NCBI RefSeq assembly: GCF_028476545.1
Contig: NW_026732526.1
Span: forward strand, 129,001 to 193,000
Source of the DNA: Physella acuta
Lineage: Eukaryota; Mollusca; Gastropoda; Physidae
Length of the DNA: 64,000 nucleotides
Direction: 5' to 3'
The notes under the pieces: generated by a model
Told to the model about the DNA's origin: nothing
The model's input: only the letters and a program-made list of their open reading frames with translations
The model's database searches: none
Program-made: the position numbers and the translations under genes
Shown: piece by piece, positions 35,450-48,302 of the stretch
Layout of the letters: the number at the start of each line of letters is the position of its first letter
Position numbering within the stretch: the first letter of the stretch is position 1

Positions 35450-36736
35450 ATATCTAGAGTCTAGAAATAATTCACAAGTGATTTTTCTAAACTAGATCTA
35501 TATTAAATATTATATCTATTCATTACTAATGACATTAGCCTTTAGTAGTTTAGGCCTAGATCTAGATCTAGGCTAGATTATATAATTATATAATATTTGT
35601 TGACAACGAATTCAAGTTTACTCTAGACTCTAGTCTAGATTCTAGTATTGAATAGATCTAGATTTTCTAGATCTATCAGGTTTCTCTATAAAACGAAACG
35701 AAAATAAAACATATTACACCTTTATAATAGCAAAAAGCATTTAAATGAAATTGAAGTGAAGAAAATACGTCTAGATCTAGATTCTAGATCAAGATCTAAT
35801 GTGCTTTGATTCATAAAAGCGTTTGTCGCTAAAATATGTAAGAGGGGTTATCTCACAATATACTAATATAACATTAATATCGTGCGGCGTCAATTCGGCC
35901 AATGACGAAACGGCCCCGTCAAAACGACCCCGACAAAACGACCCCGTCAAAACGACCCCGTCAAATCGGCCCCGTCAAAAGGGCCAGCGACATATGGACC
36001 CCGTCATATAGGCTCCCGATAAATAGGCTCCCGTCATTTAGGCTACCGACAAATAGGCTCCCGTTATATAGGCTCCCGACAAAAGGGCTCCAGTCAATAA
36101 GGCTCCTGACAAATAGGCTCCCGTCATTTTGGCTCCCGACATATGGTCTCCCGTCATTTAGTTTTTTCCACAAAACGGCCCCCGTCATTACGACTACCGA
36201 CAAATAGGCTAGCGTCATTTTGGCTCCCGACAAAAAGGCTCCTGTCAATTTGGCTCCAGACAAAAGGACCACTGACACAGTGGCGTAGCTACCGTAAAGC
36301 TAGCGTAAGCAAGGCATGGGGGCCGAAGGCACATATGGGCCCTTTTCCCTCATAAAAAATTAAAACTTTTACAATGGAATTTTAATATTTGTTACATATA
36401 AATAATTTTAAAAAAGAAAAAGGTTAAAAGTTCCAAAAAGACCCCCCCCCCCCACCGTTTCGGCTTTGGGATTCAGTGTGTGTGGGGGGGGGGGGAAAAC
36501 AGAGCCCAATCGTTATAATAACACTACAGGCTATATCACTTTGTCGTGCAAGACATTGAGAGAATCAGCCTATAAATAAACTTTTTAGCAGTAGTAGGCA
36601 AGCATAATAATATAGTATAAATACAAAATCAGGACATATAAAATACAAAATGTTGCCTTCAGAATATTTATATATTAAAAAATATCCATCGTAAGTAGAA
36701 GTTGATCTCTTCGTTTAACTCCTCTGTAGCCTAACG

Positions 36737-37306
<570 letters not shown>

Positions 37307-37667
37307 GCCTAATTTTTGCATAGGGGCCCAAAAATCCTAGCTACGCCACTGCACTGACAATACCGTTTCTGTAGAGACTAAGTCTCCCGGCAAAGCGGTC
37401 TCATTGAATATGACATCTGCCAGTGGGACCCCTTCATCAATATTCTTTAGAGTTAGCTTATCCAACACTCTTATGTAATACAACGTATGCATCTCTTGTT
37501 GGCAGGCCTTATTTTTATATTAGTTTATCTATTATAAAATATAGTATGTTTTAATTTAAGGGTCATCTATCTATGACATCCATAATTGAGTCGGTTGTAG
37601 GCTGTTCCAACTCAGTGTGTGGGGAGAAGGGTCCACGCTGTACTTTCCTAACTGCAATATGCTTGTA

Positions 37668-37925
37668 CAGGGGCGTAGCGAGGGGGGGGGGGTGCGGACC
37701 GCATCGAGTGACACCATTTAGGGGGGTGATACAAAGGCAAAAAATAGCAAAATATATAGAGAAAAAGAAGTTAAGGGGGTGGGGGTGCAAATCGAAAGTT
37801 TGGGGGGGGGGGGGGTGCAAATCGAAAACTTGAAAGTTTGTCCCCGGGAAGGGTCGCAACGCCTCTGGGGGGGGTTACACCATTAAGTGCCGCACCGGGT
37901 GACACCCGACCTCGCTACGCCACTG
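37668..37925. mobile_element. hAT MITE, second insertion in the foldback element
   Basis: The ends are CAGGGGCGTAGCGAG and CTCGCTACGCCACTG, with an exact 8-bp duplication, TGCTTGTA (37660-37667, 37926-37933). Same family as 36737-37306 (shared GTGACACCATTTAGGGGG and CACCGGGTGACACCCGACC). Confidence 0.9.
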
Positions 37926-38670
37926 TGCTTGTAGGTTATCAAAACAAAATGCTGTTATCATGTTAACGTCATGTATATCATACATTTACACTTCTGTGCT
38001 CGCTTTTAAGCAACAAATCTTTTCTGTTGTAAATTAAACATTATCAAAACTTTAGAATTGGTAGAATTTAGCTGTTAAGGGCTCGATTTGTTTGTGAATT
38101 AATGTTGGTTCATGAAAAAATAATTTCATTCGGGCATTAAAAAGAGGTTATGGTGGTATTGGAGGTAGGACACAATGGTTACTTTTATGCCAATAGTGGT
38201 CATATCATTCATTTTTCTGGAGCCAATATGTCGGGAGTCATTTTGTCAAAAGCCTATATGTCGGGAGCCCAATTGCCGGGAGCCAATATGTCGGGAGCCC
38301 ATTTGTCGGTAGCCAAAATGTCGTGAGCCCATTTGCCGGGAGCCCATTTGTCTTTAGCCCTTATGTCGGGAGCCAATATGTCGGGAGCCGCTTTGTCGGG
38401 AGCCAATATGTCCTGAGCCTATTTGTCAGGGGTTAATATGTCGGGAGTCCATTTGTCGGGAGCCTAAATATCGGGAGCCCATTTGTCGGGAGCCTATATG
38501 TCGCAAGTCAATATGACGGGAGCCCATTAGACGGGAGCCAATAAGTCGGGGCCCTTTTGACGGGGCTATTTTGACGGGGTCGGTTTGTCGGGAGTCGATT
38601 TGACGGGGTCGTATTAACGGGGCCGTTTTGACGGGGGCCGATTTGTCCCGGGCCGTTTTGACAGGGCACC

Positions 38671-40019
38671 ATTAATATAGCTTAGGCTAGGAAACTATCC
38701 GGTAATAAAAGTTTGTCGAGTTTCGTTAACATTTACTGTAAACAATAGTTTATTTGATCATTGAAATAAAAATAAAGTCAAGTGGATTAAATTAAAGTTT
38801 AATTTACAGAAAATTAGCAAGAATTAGTAGATCTCAATATTATTAATAAATTCGTGTGTAGTAATTGATGTTTCTTAAGAAACACAGAAAAAAACTTGCA
38901 GAATATTTGAGAAAACTAGACTCTAGATAAATTTAATAACACGATTAGATTTACTAAAGAACGATGCTAGCTGGAAAAAGATGCGCAATGGAGAGAAACT
39001 ACGACTTTTTATCGCGGCGATGTTTTCGATGGTACTGCGCATGCGCTTGTTTACAACCGCAGAACAACCCTAATCCTATCCCCAATCCTAACCCTAATCC
39101 TATCCCTAACCCTAATTCTAACCCTAGCCATAGGTCACTGCGCATGCGCAGAGCTATCTTTTGCCATAGTCACTTCGTTTACTAAAGTTAAAAGTAGTAA
39201 GCAAAACTAGAACAATGTTTAGTAGCAGCAAAAATTAGCATATACACGTAAAACAATTAGAAATATAAAATAATTGGCAAAACTATTTAAAATGCAACTA
39301 AAATCAATCTATGCACATTTTTAAACATTGCGCCAAATAAATTACGGTTTACAGTATTTCCGGTGGTTTCTGGAACGGCGCGACAGACTACGCCATGGTT
39401 TTAATGTTTTTACTGCTGTACCATTCCGGAATAATAACCGACCCTATATTGTGATATTACCTGGAAAAGCTCTCTTGAGCGACCAAAGCCTTTATATTAA
39501 AGAAAGTAAATTAGTTTTATTTTAATATTTGTTTTTTCCCCTACTTTTTAGTGATCCCCAATTCATAAAGTCGACAAGACTAAGAATATTTGCTTTAAAT
39601 ATAAAGCACAATCAGTAGCTCGCATTATCTAGAGGATGATTATCAGCGCCGTGAATGCAGCCATTCGTGACCACAATTTGCAGACAACAGCAAACTGATA
39701 AAGTGAAGGATAGTTCTTAATCTTGCTAGACTCTACCTTCCCTTAGTTAAAGTAAATTATCTGCCCCTTAGGCCTATAGGGCTGGTAAGTAGGTCGCCAA
39801 CCAGCTTTCACTTGCTACGATTGTAAATTTTCTCGTGTGCCACAGCTAGCCAGACTGTTAGGGTCATCGCGTCTAGTTAGTTTTCCCCCCTTCTATTATC
39901 GAGAGATTTAATTTTGTAATCTCCCTTTAGTTTCGAAGCCGTTTAATTAATTTTTATGAATAATTATTAATTAAATATCAAATTAAACTAATAAAAAAAT
40001 AGAATGTTTTATCATCGAA
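38671..40019. other. gene-free stretch with telomere-like and palindromic motifs
   Basis: 39066-39125 is a degenerate run of CCTAACCCTAATCC-type repeats. It is flanked by two TGCGCATGCGC palindromes, at about 39037 and 39140. A 65-codon open frame at 39328-39525 has no recognised homologue. Nothing else is recognised. Confidence 0.5.
39036..39151. promoter_or_regulatory. two NRF1-type palindromes around a telomere-like tract
   Basis: ACTGCGCATGCGC occurs twice in the same orientation about 100 bp apart. TGCGCATGCGC fits the consensus of NRF1, usually found in CpG-rich promoters. No adjacent transcript is recognised, so function is unproven. Confidence 0.35.
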
Positions 40020-40300
40020 GGGGTCGTCCATAAATGACGTCACACTCATATGGGGTAGGGGGGATCCGTAGTTTTCTGACGGTGAGTGATGAGGGGGAGG
40101 GTGGGGTGGTTCAGATGGTGTGACGTCACTTTTTTGCATTATAAAAAAGCAATGTTAGAAAATGAGTTTTAGCCGTTATTTCGCGTTTTATAAAACGGTT
40201 TTAATAAATTGTAATAGGAATTGATGAAAATACTCTATGTTGACAGATTTCAGACAACATTATGGAAAAATATCGTATTTTTAGGTAAATTTAACTGCAA
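40020..40300. mobile_element. Harbinger-like MITE, left part
   Basis: It starts GGGGTCGTCCATAAATGACG and follows the 1350-1761 copy closely (GATGGTGTGACGTCAC, TTAGCCGTTATTTCGCGTTT, ATACTCTATGTTGACAG). Similarity stops near 40300 and the right terminus is missing. Confidence 0.7.
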
Positions 40301-42177
40301 TTTCGATCAACATGTTCTGTAACAAAATGTTTCTAGATAAACAAGTTAATAAAAAGTCTAGTGACAATTTAAGAGCAATTTCCTTATGTTATCCTGTAAT
40401 TTTAAAAAAAAATTTGTGACCGAAAGGATTATTTTGAAAACTTTCTTCGGCAATATTGTTCTAAATTATGGCAGGAATCGATTTGTAAATAATTCAAGTC
40501 GCTAAGTGGTCTGGTTGCCGAGATATGGGCCAAAAACTGCATTTTTTCGAGGTTTTTTGGCTTTTCCGGGAAATCTAGGAAGGAATTCCGGGAATTTTTT
40601 TGGCCCACAATCATCCTCGGAACTTGCTTAACATATTTGCTTTTGGAACTAGACCTCGATATTGCTTCGTTGAGGAGGAGATACGACTTAAAGACGACTT
40701 AAAGTAGTTAAAGCTGCGGACACACATCCATCCGGAAATGACGAGCTAATAATCGCAATTCCTGTAAGGGGCTAAAAAAAACTTTAGCCGGGCTTTGTGT
40801 CGTAAGTGTAAACACGGTGTTAAATTTACATTTTCCCCCTAGTAGCGGAAGTGTACAAAAAACGCGTCAAAATGGCGTCAAAATAGTATTAATTTAACTC
40901 GACACATTTTTGGTTACTTTGTAAATTCTTTCTATCTCTTAGTTCTAGACCTACTTAAGAACTAATAGTTATTCCACTATCACTTTAAATGATACGTAAG
41001 TTTTCTTGGTAATCTATTGCTTTGGATACGTACTTTCAGGTAAGCTTACTCAACTATAAATAATTAATTACTCCTAAAAATTAGGCTTTTTGATGAGAAT
41101 TACAGAATGATTTTTTATTAAAAATGTATCAATAATAGCTAGAACACTAGTAAACTAAGCTAATTTAGCATATTTTAACTTTCTGTGTCATTATTACTGA
41201 AAAAAATTCCAAAGTCAGGTCAGCCTGTGGCACCCTCCACTGAACTTGACAGAAGGAAAAAAACTTGACCCGTGACCTTCATTAAAACAGAATTTGATTT
41301 TTTTTTTTTTTTTAGTAAACATGTGCTTAATCTTACCCAATAGGTGATAAAAATTTGAAAATTAATTTTAATTACTGTTGTAAAGTGAGATAAACAGCTT
41401 AATAAACACATGCTTTCTTGAGGGGGTGTGGCCCGGGTGTGGCACATCGCAATTATAACTTTATATTTCTGTGTTTTATGACGATATTTGTTCACAATCA
41501 GCATGCTATGTTTTTAAAATTTATAAAGGGTAAGTATACCAAGTTACAAAATCTGCAATCTAACTAATAATTCATACTACATTTCAATTTAAAAAATAAT
41601 AAAAACCATCAACGAAGAAAGCGTAAACATTCTATTTTTAGGTGTGAACTAAAAAATAGTCATAAATCTAGCCAAATGATTGGATTCTTGCGCGGCACAC
41701 ATTTTCCCGCGCCTCGTTTTCACCAAACAAGAATATAATAAAATGGCATTATTACTTACACCCTCAAAAGCATTGTTTTCACCCTAATTATATTAAACAA
41801 TTCTATTTTTATTTGATAGTAAAGATGTTATACAAATTGTATCTTATAATAAAGTTATTGTAGAACGCACCTGCTTTAGTTTATTCAACTTGAAACGCAA
41901 GCTAAGTAAGCGTGACTTTCTCTCGACGGCCTTGTTAAAGACAAATAAAGAAATTAGGTCAAGCTTCCATTATTAAAATTTTAATTATTCGCCCCGTAAA
42001 TACATGGGCAGTTTCAAGTAAAAATCTATCCGATTACGATACAATCCTTAGTTTTAACTATCATGTACTTCATGAGAAAGAAATGATTCGATATTTTATA
42101 TGGCCGCCCAAAACACGGGTACTTCAAAACCGCGAGAACAAGACTTCACGAATCGAAAAGCCTACTAAAAACCTAAT
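40301..42177. other. gene-free stretch with dispersed repeats
   Basis: A lone terminus of the 541-bp family (GGTAATCTATTGCTTTGG) lies at 41010. Segments 41030-41180 and 41440-41750 have diverged partners at about 43340-43440 and 44610-44910 (shared ATAATAGCTAG, CTAATAATTCATA, ATGATTGGATT). No gene recognised. Confidence 0.5.
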
Positions 42178-42718
42178 GGTAATCTATCGTTTTAGGTACG
42201 TAAAATTGCCGGCCACTAGTAATGTGAAAAACAGGTGACTCCTTAAATTTTAATAATTATTTCACATTTTGAGAAGGATTTATGTTTTGAAAAATACAAA
42301 AATGTTTCCTTGTTTCATTTATGTACCTGGTTTTAAACAAATGTATCAAAACTTTTCAGTAATAAATGAAGAGTAGCGATGTTTTTAACAGATGCAATCA
42401 AGCTCATTTACTATAGCAGCCATCTTGTTTATTTTTTTTTATTGTAAACTTATAGTGCAAGATTCAGGGGAAGCCACTCTAACTGACAGATGGCCGCTTT
42501 TTATATAGCAAATCCTGCTGGCAAACACTGCTGTTTAAAGTTAATTTCTTGCCTATATTTATAAATTTAGCCTTTGATTTAGGTTTATTATTCATTTACC
42601 TATAATATTTGACACAAATATACCACAATATACTTCTATTAAAGCCTTCACAATGAGGTAACTTTTTCGTATATTACTAGCCGCGGGCGATTTTACGTAC
42701 CTAAAACGATAGATTACC
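42178..42718 (-). mobile_element. 541-bp TIR element, copy B, inverted relative to copy A
   Basis: Termini GGTAATCTATCGTTTTAGGT and its inverse, with an exact 8-bp duplication, AACCTAAT (42170-42177, 42719-42726). The length is identical to copy A. The interior is the reverse complement of copy A (AAAAGTTT, TATATAGCAAAT, TTCTATTAAAGCCTT blocks). Confidence 0.88.
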
Positions 42719-42799
42719 AACCTAATTTAATTATTATATTAATTATAATTAAGCCTAATTTCAAAATTTAGTAATTGATAATGACAAATGTTTAGTTAC

Positions 42800-43328
42800 G
42801 TAATCTAGCGCTTAAAAATAAGTAGGTAAAATCGGCCGAGTCTAGTTATGTGAAAAAAGTTGACTCATTAAATTTTTGTAATTATTTCACATTTAAAGAA
42901 AGATTTAAATTTTTAAAGTTGCAAAAATGTTTCAAAGTTTCATTAGTCAATTTAATGTACCTGTTTTTAAACAATAAGTTGTATTAAAAAATTTCATTGA
43001 AAAATAAAGACCAGCGATGTTTTCATCAGATGCAACCAAGCTCATTTACTTTAGCAGTCTTCTTTTTGTAAAATTATAGTTAGAGATTCAGGAGAAACCA
43101 CTCAAACTTCCAGATGGCCGCTGGTTATATAGCAAATCTTGCTCGCAAACACTGCTGTTTAAAAATAATTTCTGGCCTATATTGATATATTTAGCCATTG
43201 ATTTTGGTTTATTATTCAGTTATCTCTAATATTTGACACAAATATATCACAATATACTTCTATTAAAGCCTTATCAATGAGGCAAATTTTTTAGACTCTG
43301 CCGATTTTACACACCTAAAACAATTACC
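42800..43328 (-). mobile_element. 541-bp TIR family, copy C, older
   Basis: It begins GTAATCTAGCGCTTAAAAA and ends CGATTTTACACACCTAAAAC then AATTACC. It keeps the same interior order as copy B (GTGAAAAAAGTTGACTC, TTATATAGCAAATCTTGCT, TTCTATTAAAGCCTTATC). Many substitutions and no clean duplication. Confidence 0.75.
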
Positions 43329-44983
43329 AAATTTTATAATTATTACTAGGCATTTTGATAAAAATTTCAAAATGGTTTTTTTTAGGAAAAAAAAGTATCA
43401 ATAATAGCTAGCAAACTAGTAAACTAAGTCAATTTAGCAATGGGTCAATGTGAACGTCCACATGCAGAATCAAACCACAAAATACATTTGATAATTTTTA
43501 AAAATTAATTTAAAAATTCACATAAAATGTAGATTATACAATAAATCAGCAGTTCTCATGGTAAATTTATCAGAAATGTAGCTGTATACCGCTCGCCTAA
43601 AAAAATAATCGATTTTTTTTTACAAGTGGGAGGGGATGGGGCAGTGACGGTGGCATTTTTTAAAACAATTCATTGTATTTCTGGTTTATTTTTAACATTT
43701 CAAACAATTGCAACCATATCATAGAAGGCCTACATCATTATTTTGTGTCAAAGCTTAAAATGATGAAGATCTAGTAATTTTTTTTCAAGTAAATTAACCA
43801 CATTACAATTAATATATTTAAATATCAGCATGTGTATAATGTGCTCGCTTGGTCAGGTGTGTAGGGTGAATGGTCAGCGCGACCTCAAAAAAGGGGGAGA
43901 GGCGGTTTGTTATGGAAACACATGCAGCGTAAAGTTGAGTAAAAGTAATATAATGAAGAGATGTTGATTAGCCGAATGTACCTGAACCCGTATAGGCCTA
44001 TTCGTTGACAGCTAGACAGCAACGAATGACAGTAAAAACTTCGATCTAAAGATTCTTCAATAAAAAAAAATTATGACAGTCTGCAAATCTCTGACTCTTT
44101 ATGAAAAATAGCGAGTAAAAAAGCCTTTAAAATCGAAAGGCAGTGTACAGCATCCCAGCGCAATAACTCTTTCAATAAAGTACAATATTAAATAGTCTTA
44201 GCACATTCACACGGTAAGTTAACACGCCGTATACTTACATCCTGGAAAAGTTTAACTCCCAAATATTATTTAGGCCTAGTAATGGAAGGTACAGAAAATA
44301 TCAAATCCCTATATTACATTATCAAATATCAGTTAATGTACACATTTGTGGACATCATAAATGGATGACCCCTTATGAGCTATTGAAGAAAAAAACTACT
44401 AGACCTGTCACCTTATTTCATGGGTGGATCTCGATTATTTTTAAAGATTTTTCAATAAAACTTTATAGAAGCATATTAAAATATCTTAGAAATGAATGTA
44501 GATAGCTAAAAGTCAACACAATCAATAAACAATTAAAAAAAAAAAAAATGAACGTAAGCCTATAGTATTGTATAGGCCTAGGAGTGGCAAATAATGTTAG
44601 TAAAATAAAATCGAACTTTATATTTTTGTGTTTTATGACAATATTTGTACATTATTAACATGCCATGCTTTTTAAATTACATAGGGTAAGTATGCCTTGA
44701 TACAAAAACTGCATTCTTAACTAATAATTCATATTTTTACTTTAAAAAATGCTAAAAACGATCATAATAAGGAAAGCGCAAATGCATTCTATTATTAGAT
44801 ATAACGCAACATGACTAATAAATCTAGCCAGATGATTGGATTTTGGCGGCGCACACATTTTCCCACGCTTTGTTTTAGTCACAAAGATTATAATAAATGG
44901 CATTTTTTGGGGGGGGGGGGGGGGGGGGGGGGGGTTGATATTTCTGACATAGTGACCTCAAGTATGGACTTGAGAATTATTCC
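43329..44983. other. gene-free stretch ending in a poly-G run
   Basis: It contains diverged partners of the 41030-41750 segment and, at about 44340-44372, a right-hand terminus of the Harbinger-like family (ATAAATGGATGACCCC followed by TTA). A run of 26 G lies at 44909-44934. No gene recognised. Confidence 0.45.
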
Positions 44984-46528
44984 AAGACATTTATAGAAAG
45001 CTAAGACTGAACCATTGCAGCATTATATGCTAGTTAATATATAAAGACATTGTCATTTATAGAAAGCTAAGACTGAACCATTGCAGCATTATATGCTAGT
45101 TAATATATAAAGACATTGTCATTTATAGAAAGCTAAGACTGAACCATTGCAGCATTATATGCTAGTTAATATATAAAGACATTGTCATTTATAGAAAGCT
45201 AAGACTGAACCATTGCAGCATTATATGCTAGTTAATATATAAAGACATAGTCATTTATAGAAAGCTAAGACTGAACCATTGCAGCATTATATGCTAGTTA
45301 ATATATAAAGACATTGTCATTTATAGAAAGCTAAGACTGAACCATTGCAGCATTATATGCTAGTTAATATATAAAGACATTGTCATTTATAGAAAGCTAA
45401 GACTGAACCATTGCAGCATTATATGCTAGTTAATATATAAAGACATTGTCATTTATAGAAAGCTAAGACTGAACCATTGCAGCATTATATGCTAGTTAAT
45501 ATATAAAGACATTGTCATTTATAGAAAGCTCAGACTGAACCATTGCAGCATTATATGCTAGTTAATATATAAAGACATTGTCATTTATAGAAAGCTAAGA
45601 CTGAACCATTGCAGCATTATATGCTAGTTAATATATAAAGACATTGTCATTTATAGAAAGCTAAGACTGAACCATTGCAGCATTATATGCTAGTTAATAT
45701 ATAAAGACATAGTCATTTATAGAAAGCTAAGACTGAACCATTGCAGCATTATATGCTAGTTAATATATAAAGACATTGTCATTTATAGAAAGCTAAGACT
45801 GAACCATTGCAGCATTATATGCTAGTTAATATATAAAGACATTGTCATTTATAGAAAGCTAAGACTGAACCATTGCAGCATTATATGCTAGTTAATATAT
45901 AAAGACATTGTCATTTATAGAAAGCTAAGACTGAACCATTGCAGCATTATATGCTAGTTAATATATAAAGACATTGTCATTTATAGAAAGCTAAGACTGA
46001 ACCATTGCAGCATTATATGCTAGTTAATATATAAAGACATAGTCATTTATAGAAAGCTAAGACTGAACCATTGCAGCATTATATGCTAGTTAATATATAA
46101 AGACATTGTCATTTATAGAAAGCTAAGACTGAACCATTGCAGCATTATATGCTAGTTAATATATAAAGACATTGTCATTTATAGAAAGCTAAGACTGAAC
46201 CATTGCAGCATTATATGCTAGTTAATATATAAAGACATTGTCATTTATAGAAAGCTAAGACTGAACCATTGCAGCATTATATGCTAGTTAATATATAAAG
46301 ACATTGTCATTTATAGAAAGCTAAGACTGAACCATTGCAGCATTATATGCTAGTTAATATATAAAGACATTGTCATTTATAGAAAGCTAAGACTGAACCA
46401 TTGCAGCATTATATGCTAGTTAATATATAAAGACATTGTCATTTATAGAAAGCTAAGACTGAACCATTGCAGCATTATATGCTAGTTAATATATAAAGAC
46501 ATTGTCATTTATAGAAAGCTAAGACTAA
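44984..46528. repeat. 66-bp tandem array, about 23 copies
   Basis: Units of 66 bp contain CATTTATAGAAAGCTAAGAC, TGAACCATTGCAGCATTATA and TGCTAGTTAATATATAAAGA. They are almost identical. The main variant is ACATTG/ACATAG, and one unit near 45531 has CTCAGAC for CTAAGAC. AT-rich and non-coding. Confidence 0.97.
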
Positions 46529-47095
46529 GTCACATTAACACAAGAATAAAAAGAGGTACTTTCACTAAAGTGCCACTTGTGAGATCAATAAAGATATTAA
46601 GTCAAAAGTACACCTAACTATTCTTGATTAACAGACTTAATTAGAAACAGGTAATTTTGGTTACTAAAATTGACAATCGCTTCAAAATCATTTGTAACCA
46701 CTTAATGAAAACGAAACAGCGTGCGATCTTTGTAAATTGCTTTTAGGGCTCGCGCCATGAGATAATCATATTAATATAAACAAACTACGAATATGTTTCA
46801 TATACCCATAACATGTTTAGTATACATATAAATATGTCAAGTCTAGTAAGTTTTAGCAATAAAAAAGGTGTAACTAAGACAAATCATGGAAAAAATGAAT
46901 AAACATCTCTAAAAAAATTTATCAAAATATTTGCTAAGGGACATTTTAAGAGTAAAATAGCTCAAATGTAGCTCTCAATGTAATCACAATAAATGAGACA
47001 AATACTTAAGCTTGCGTTATCATAACTATTACTTATGAGTTCAAAAAGTACCATAGGGTATAAAGAAATGGGTTCATGCTTTCCAACAGTGTGTA
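46529..47095. other. spacer between arrays, nothing recognised
   Basis: AT-rich sequence between the 66-bp and 22-bp arrays, with no exon or repeat end. Confidence 0.5.
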
Positions 47096-47416
47096 TTTAT
47101 TCCACAACAGTGGGCATTTTATTCTACAACAGTGGGCATTTTATTCTACAGCAGTGGGCATTTTATTCTACAGCAGTGGGCATTTTATTCTACAGCAGTG
47201 GGCATTTTATTCTACAGCAGTGGGCATTTTATTCTACAGCAGTGGGCATTTTATTCTACAACAGTGGGCATTTTATTCTACAGCAGTGGGCATTTTATTC
47301 TACAACAGTGGGCATTTTATTCTACAGCAGTGGGCATTTTATTCTACAGCAGTGGGCATTTTATTCTACAGCAGTGGGCATTTTATTCTACAGCAGTGGG
47401 CATTTTATTCTACAGC
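47096..47416. repeat. 22-bp tandem array, about 14 copies
   Basis: Units carry TTCTACAGCAGTGGGCATTT, with a CAGCAG/CAACAG variant. Because 22 is not a multiple of three and the unit has no stop in any forward frame, long open frames appear in all three frames; they are not genes. Confidence 0.96.
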
Positions 47417-47440
47417 AATAGCCAGTTCATTTCTGGCTTT

Positions 47441-47744
47441 AGTTTACTGACCAACTGTGCTAGCAACATTGACTGACCAACTGTGCTAGCAACATTGACT
47501 GACCAACTGTGCTAGCAACATTGACTGACCAACTGTGCTAGCAACATTGACTGACCAACTGTGCTAGCAACATTGACTGACCAACTGTGCTAGCAACATT
47601 GACTGACCAACTGTGCTAGCAACATTGACTGACCAACTGTGCTAGCAACATTGACTGACCAACTGTGCTAGCAACATTGACTGACCAACTGTGCTAGCAA
47701 CATTGACTGACCAACTGTGCTAGCAACATTGACTGACCAAATGG
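47441..47744. repeat. 26-bp tandem array, about 11-12 copies
   Basis: Perfect or near-perfect units of GACCAACTGTGCTAGCAACA plus TTGACT. Confidence 0.96.
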
Positions 47745-47773
47745 TTGTGTGTAGCCCCACTGGAGCGGGTTAA

Positions 47774-47965
47774 AAGATTATCTAGAATATTGGATTAGGG
47801 TTAGATTATCTAGAATATTGGATTAGGGTTAGATTATCTAGAATATTGGATTAGGGTTAGATTATCTAGAATATTGGATTAGGGTTAGGGTTAGATTATC
47901 TAGAATATTGGATTAGGGTTAGATTATCTAGAATTTTGGATTAGGGTTAGATTATCTAGAATATT
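47774..47965. repeat. 28-bp tandem array with TTAGGG inside
   Basis: Units read GATTATCTAGAATATTGGAT followed by TAGGGTTA. About seven copies; the fourth has an extra TTAGGG. The unit includes the metazoan telomere hexamer in a non-telomeric context. Confidence 0.93.
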
Positions 47966-48156
47966 GGAATGTCACTTATGGACAACCACCAAAATAGAAA
48001 TGTTTACAAAGCTAGGTTAGTTTTCAATCTGTCAGTAAAAAGGATAATGTAAGCATTGTTCAAAACAGGTATACTGCGTTTTGATCTAAGATAGTTTTCT
48101 AATTTTAATGTCTATCTTGAATTGTTTGAATGTTTGTTAATTGATGAACTACCAAG

Positions 48157-48164
48157 TATAAAAG
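48157..48164 (+). promoter_or_regulatory. possible TATA box of LRRC43
   Basis: TATAAAAG lies 31-38 bp upstream of the LRRC43 ATG. If used, the leader would be only a few bases long. An alternative is that TTGTGTCCAG just before the ATG is a splice acceptor for an upstream leader exon. Confidence 0.35.
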
Positions 48165-48194
48165 CATCAAAGAGACATCTGGTTGTGTCCAGAC

Positions 48195-48302
48195 ATGCCC
48201 TCAGCAGACGATGATGCCCAGTCACTGGCAGCTTTTAATGCTGTTGAAGAACATCTCAAAACTCTTGGTCTCTGGGAATTCCCATGTGGTACAGGCAAAT
48301 GG
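48195..48302 (+). CDS. LRRC43: LRRC43 exon 1 with start codon
   Basis: MPSADDDAQSLAAFNAVEEH, then LKTLGLWEFPCGTGKW, donor AAATGG|GTAACT. The FPCG-x-G-x-W motif fits the family N-terminus. The ATG context CCAGACATGCC is reasonable and no in-frame upstream ATG is convincing. Confidence 0.85.

Noticed and set aside
39328-39525. 65-codon open frame (GLQYFRWFLERRDRLRHGFN)
   Set aside because: No known motif, no splice context and no polyadenylation signal that fits; kept only as a note.
47035-47476. Three overlapping 114-128-codon frames (repeats of GILFYSSGHF)
   Set aside because: Produced by a stop-free 22-bp tandem unit read in all three frames; not a gene.
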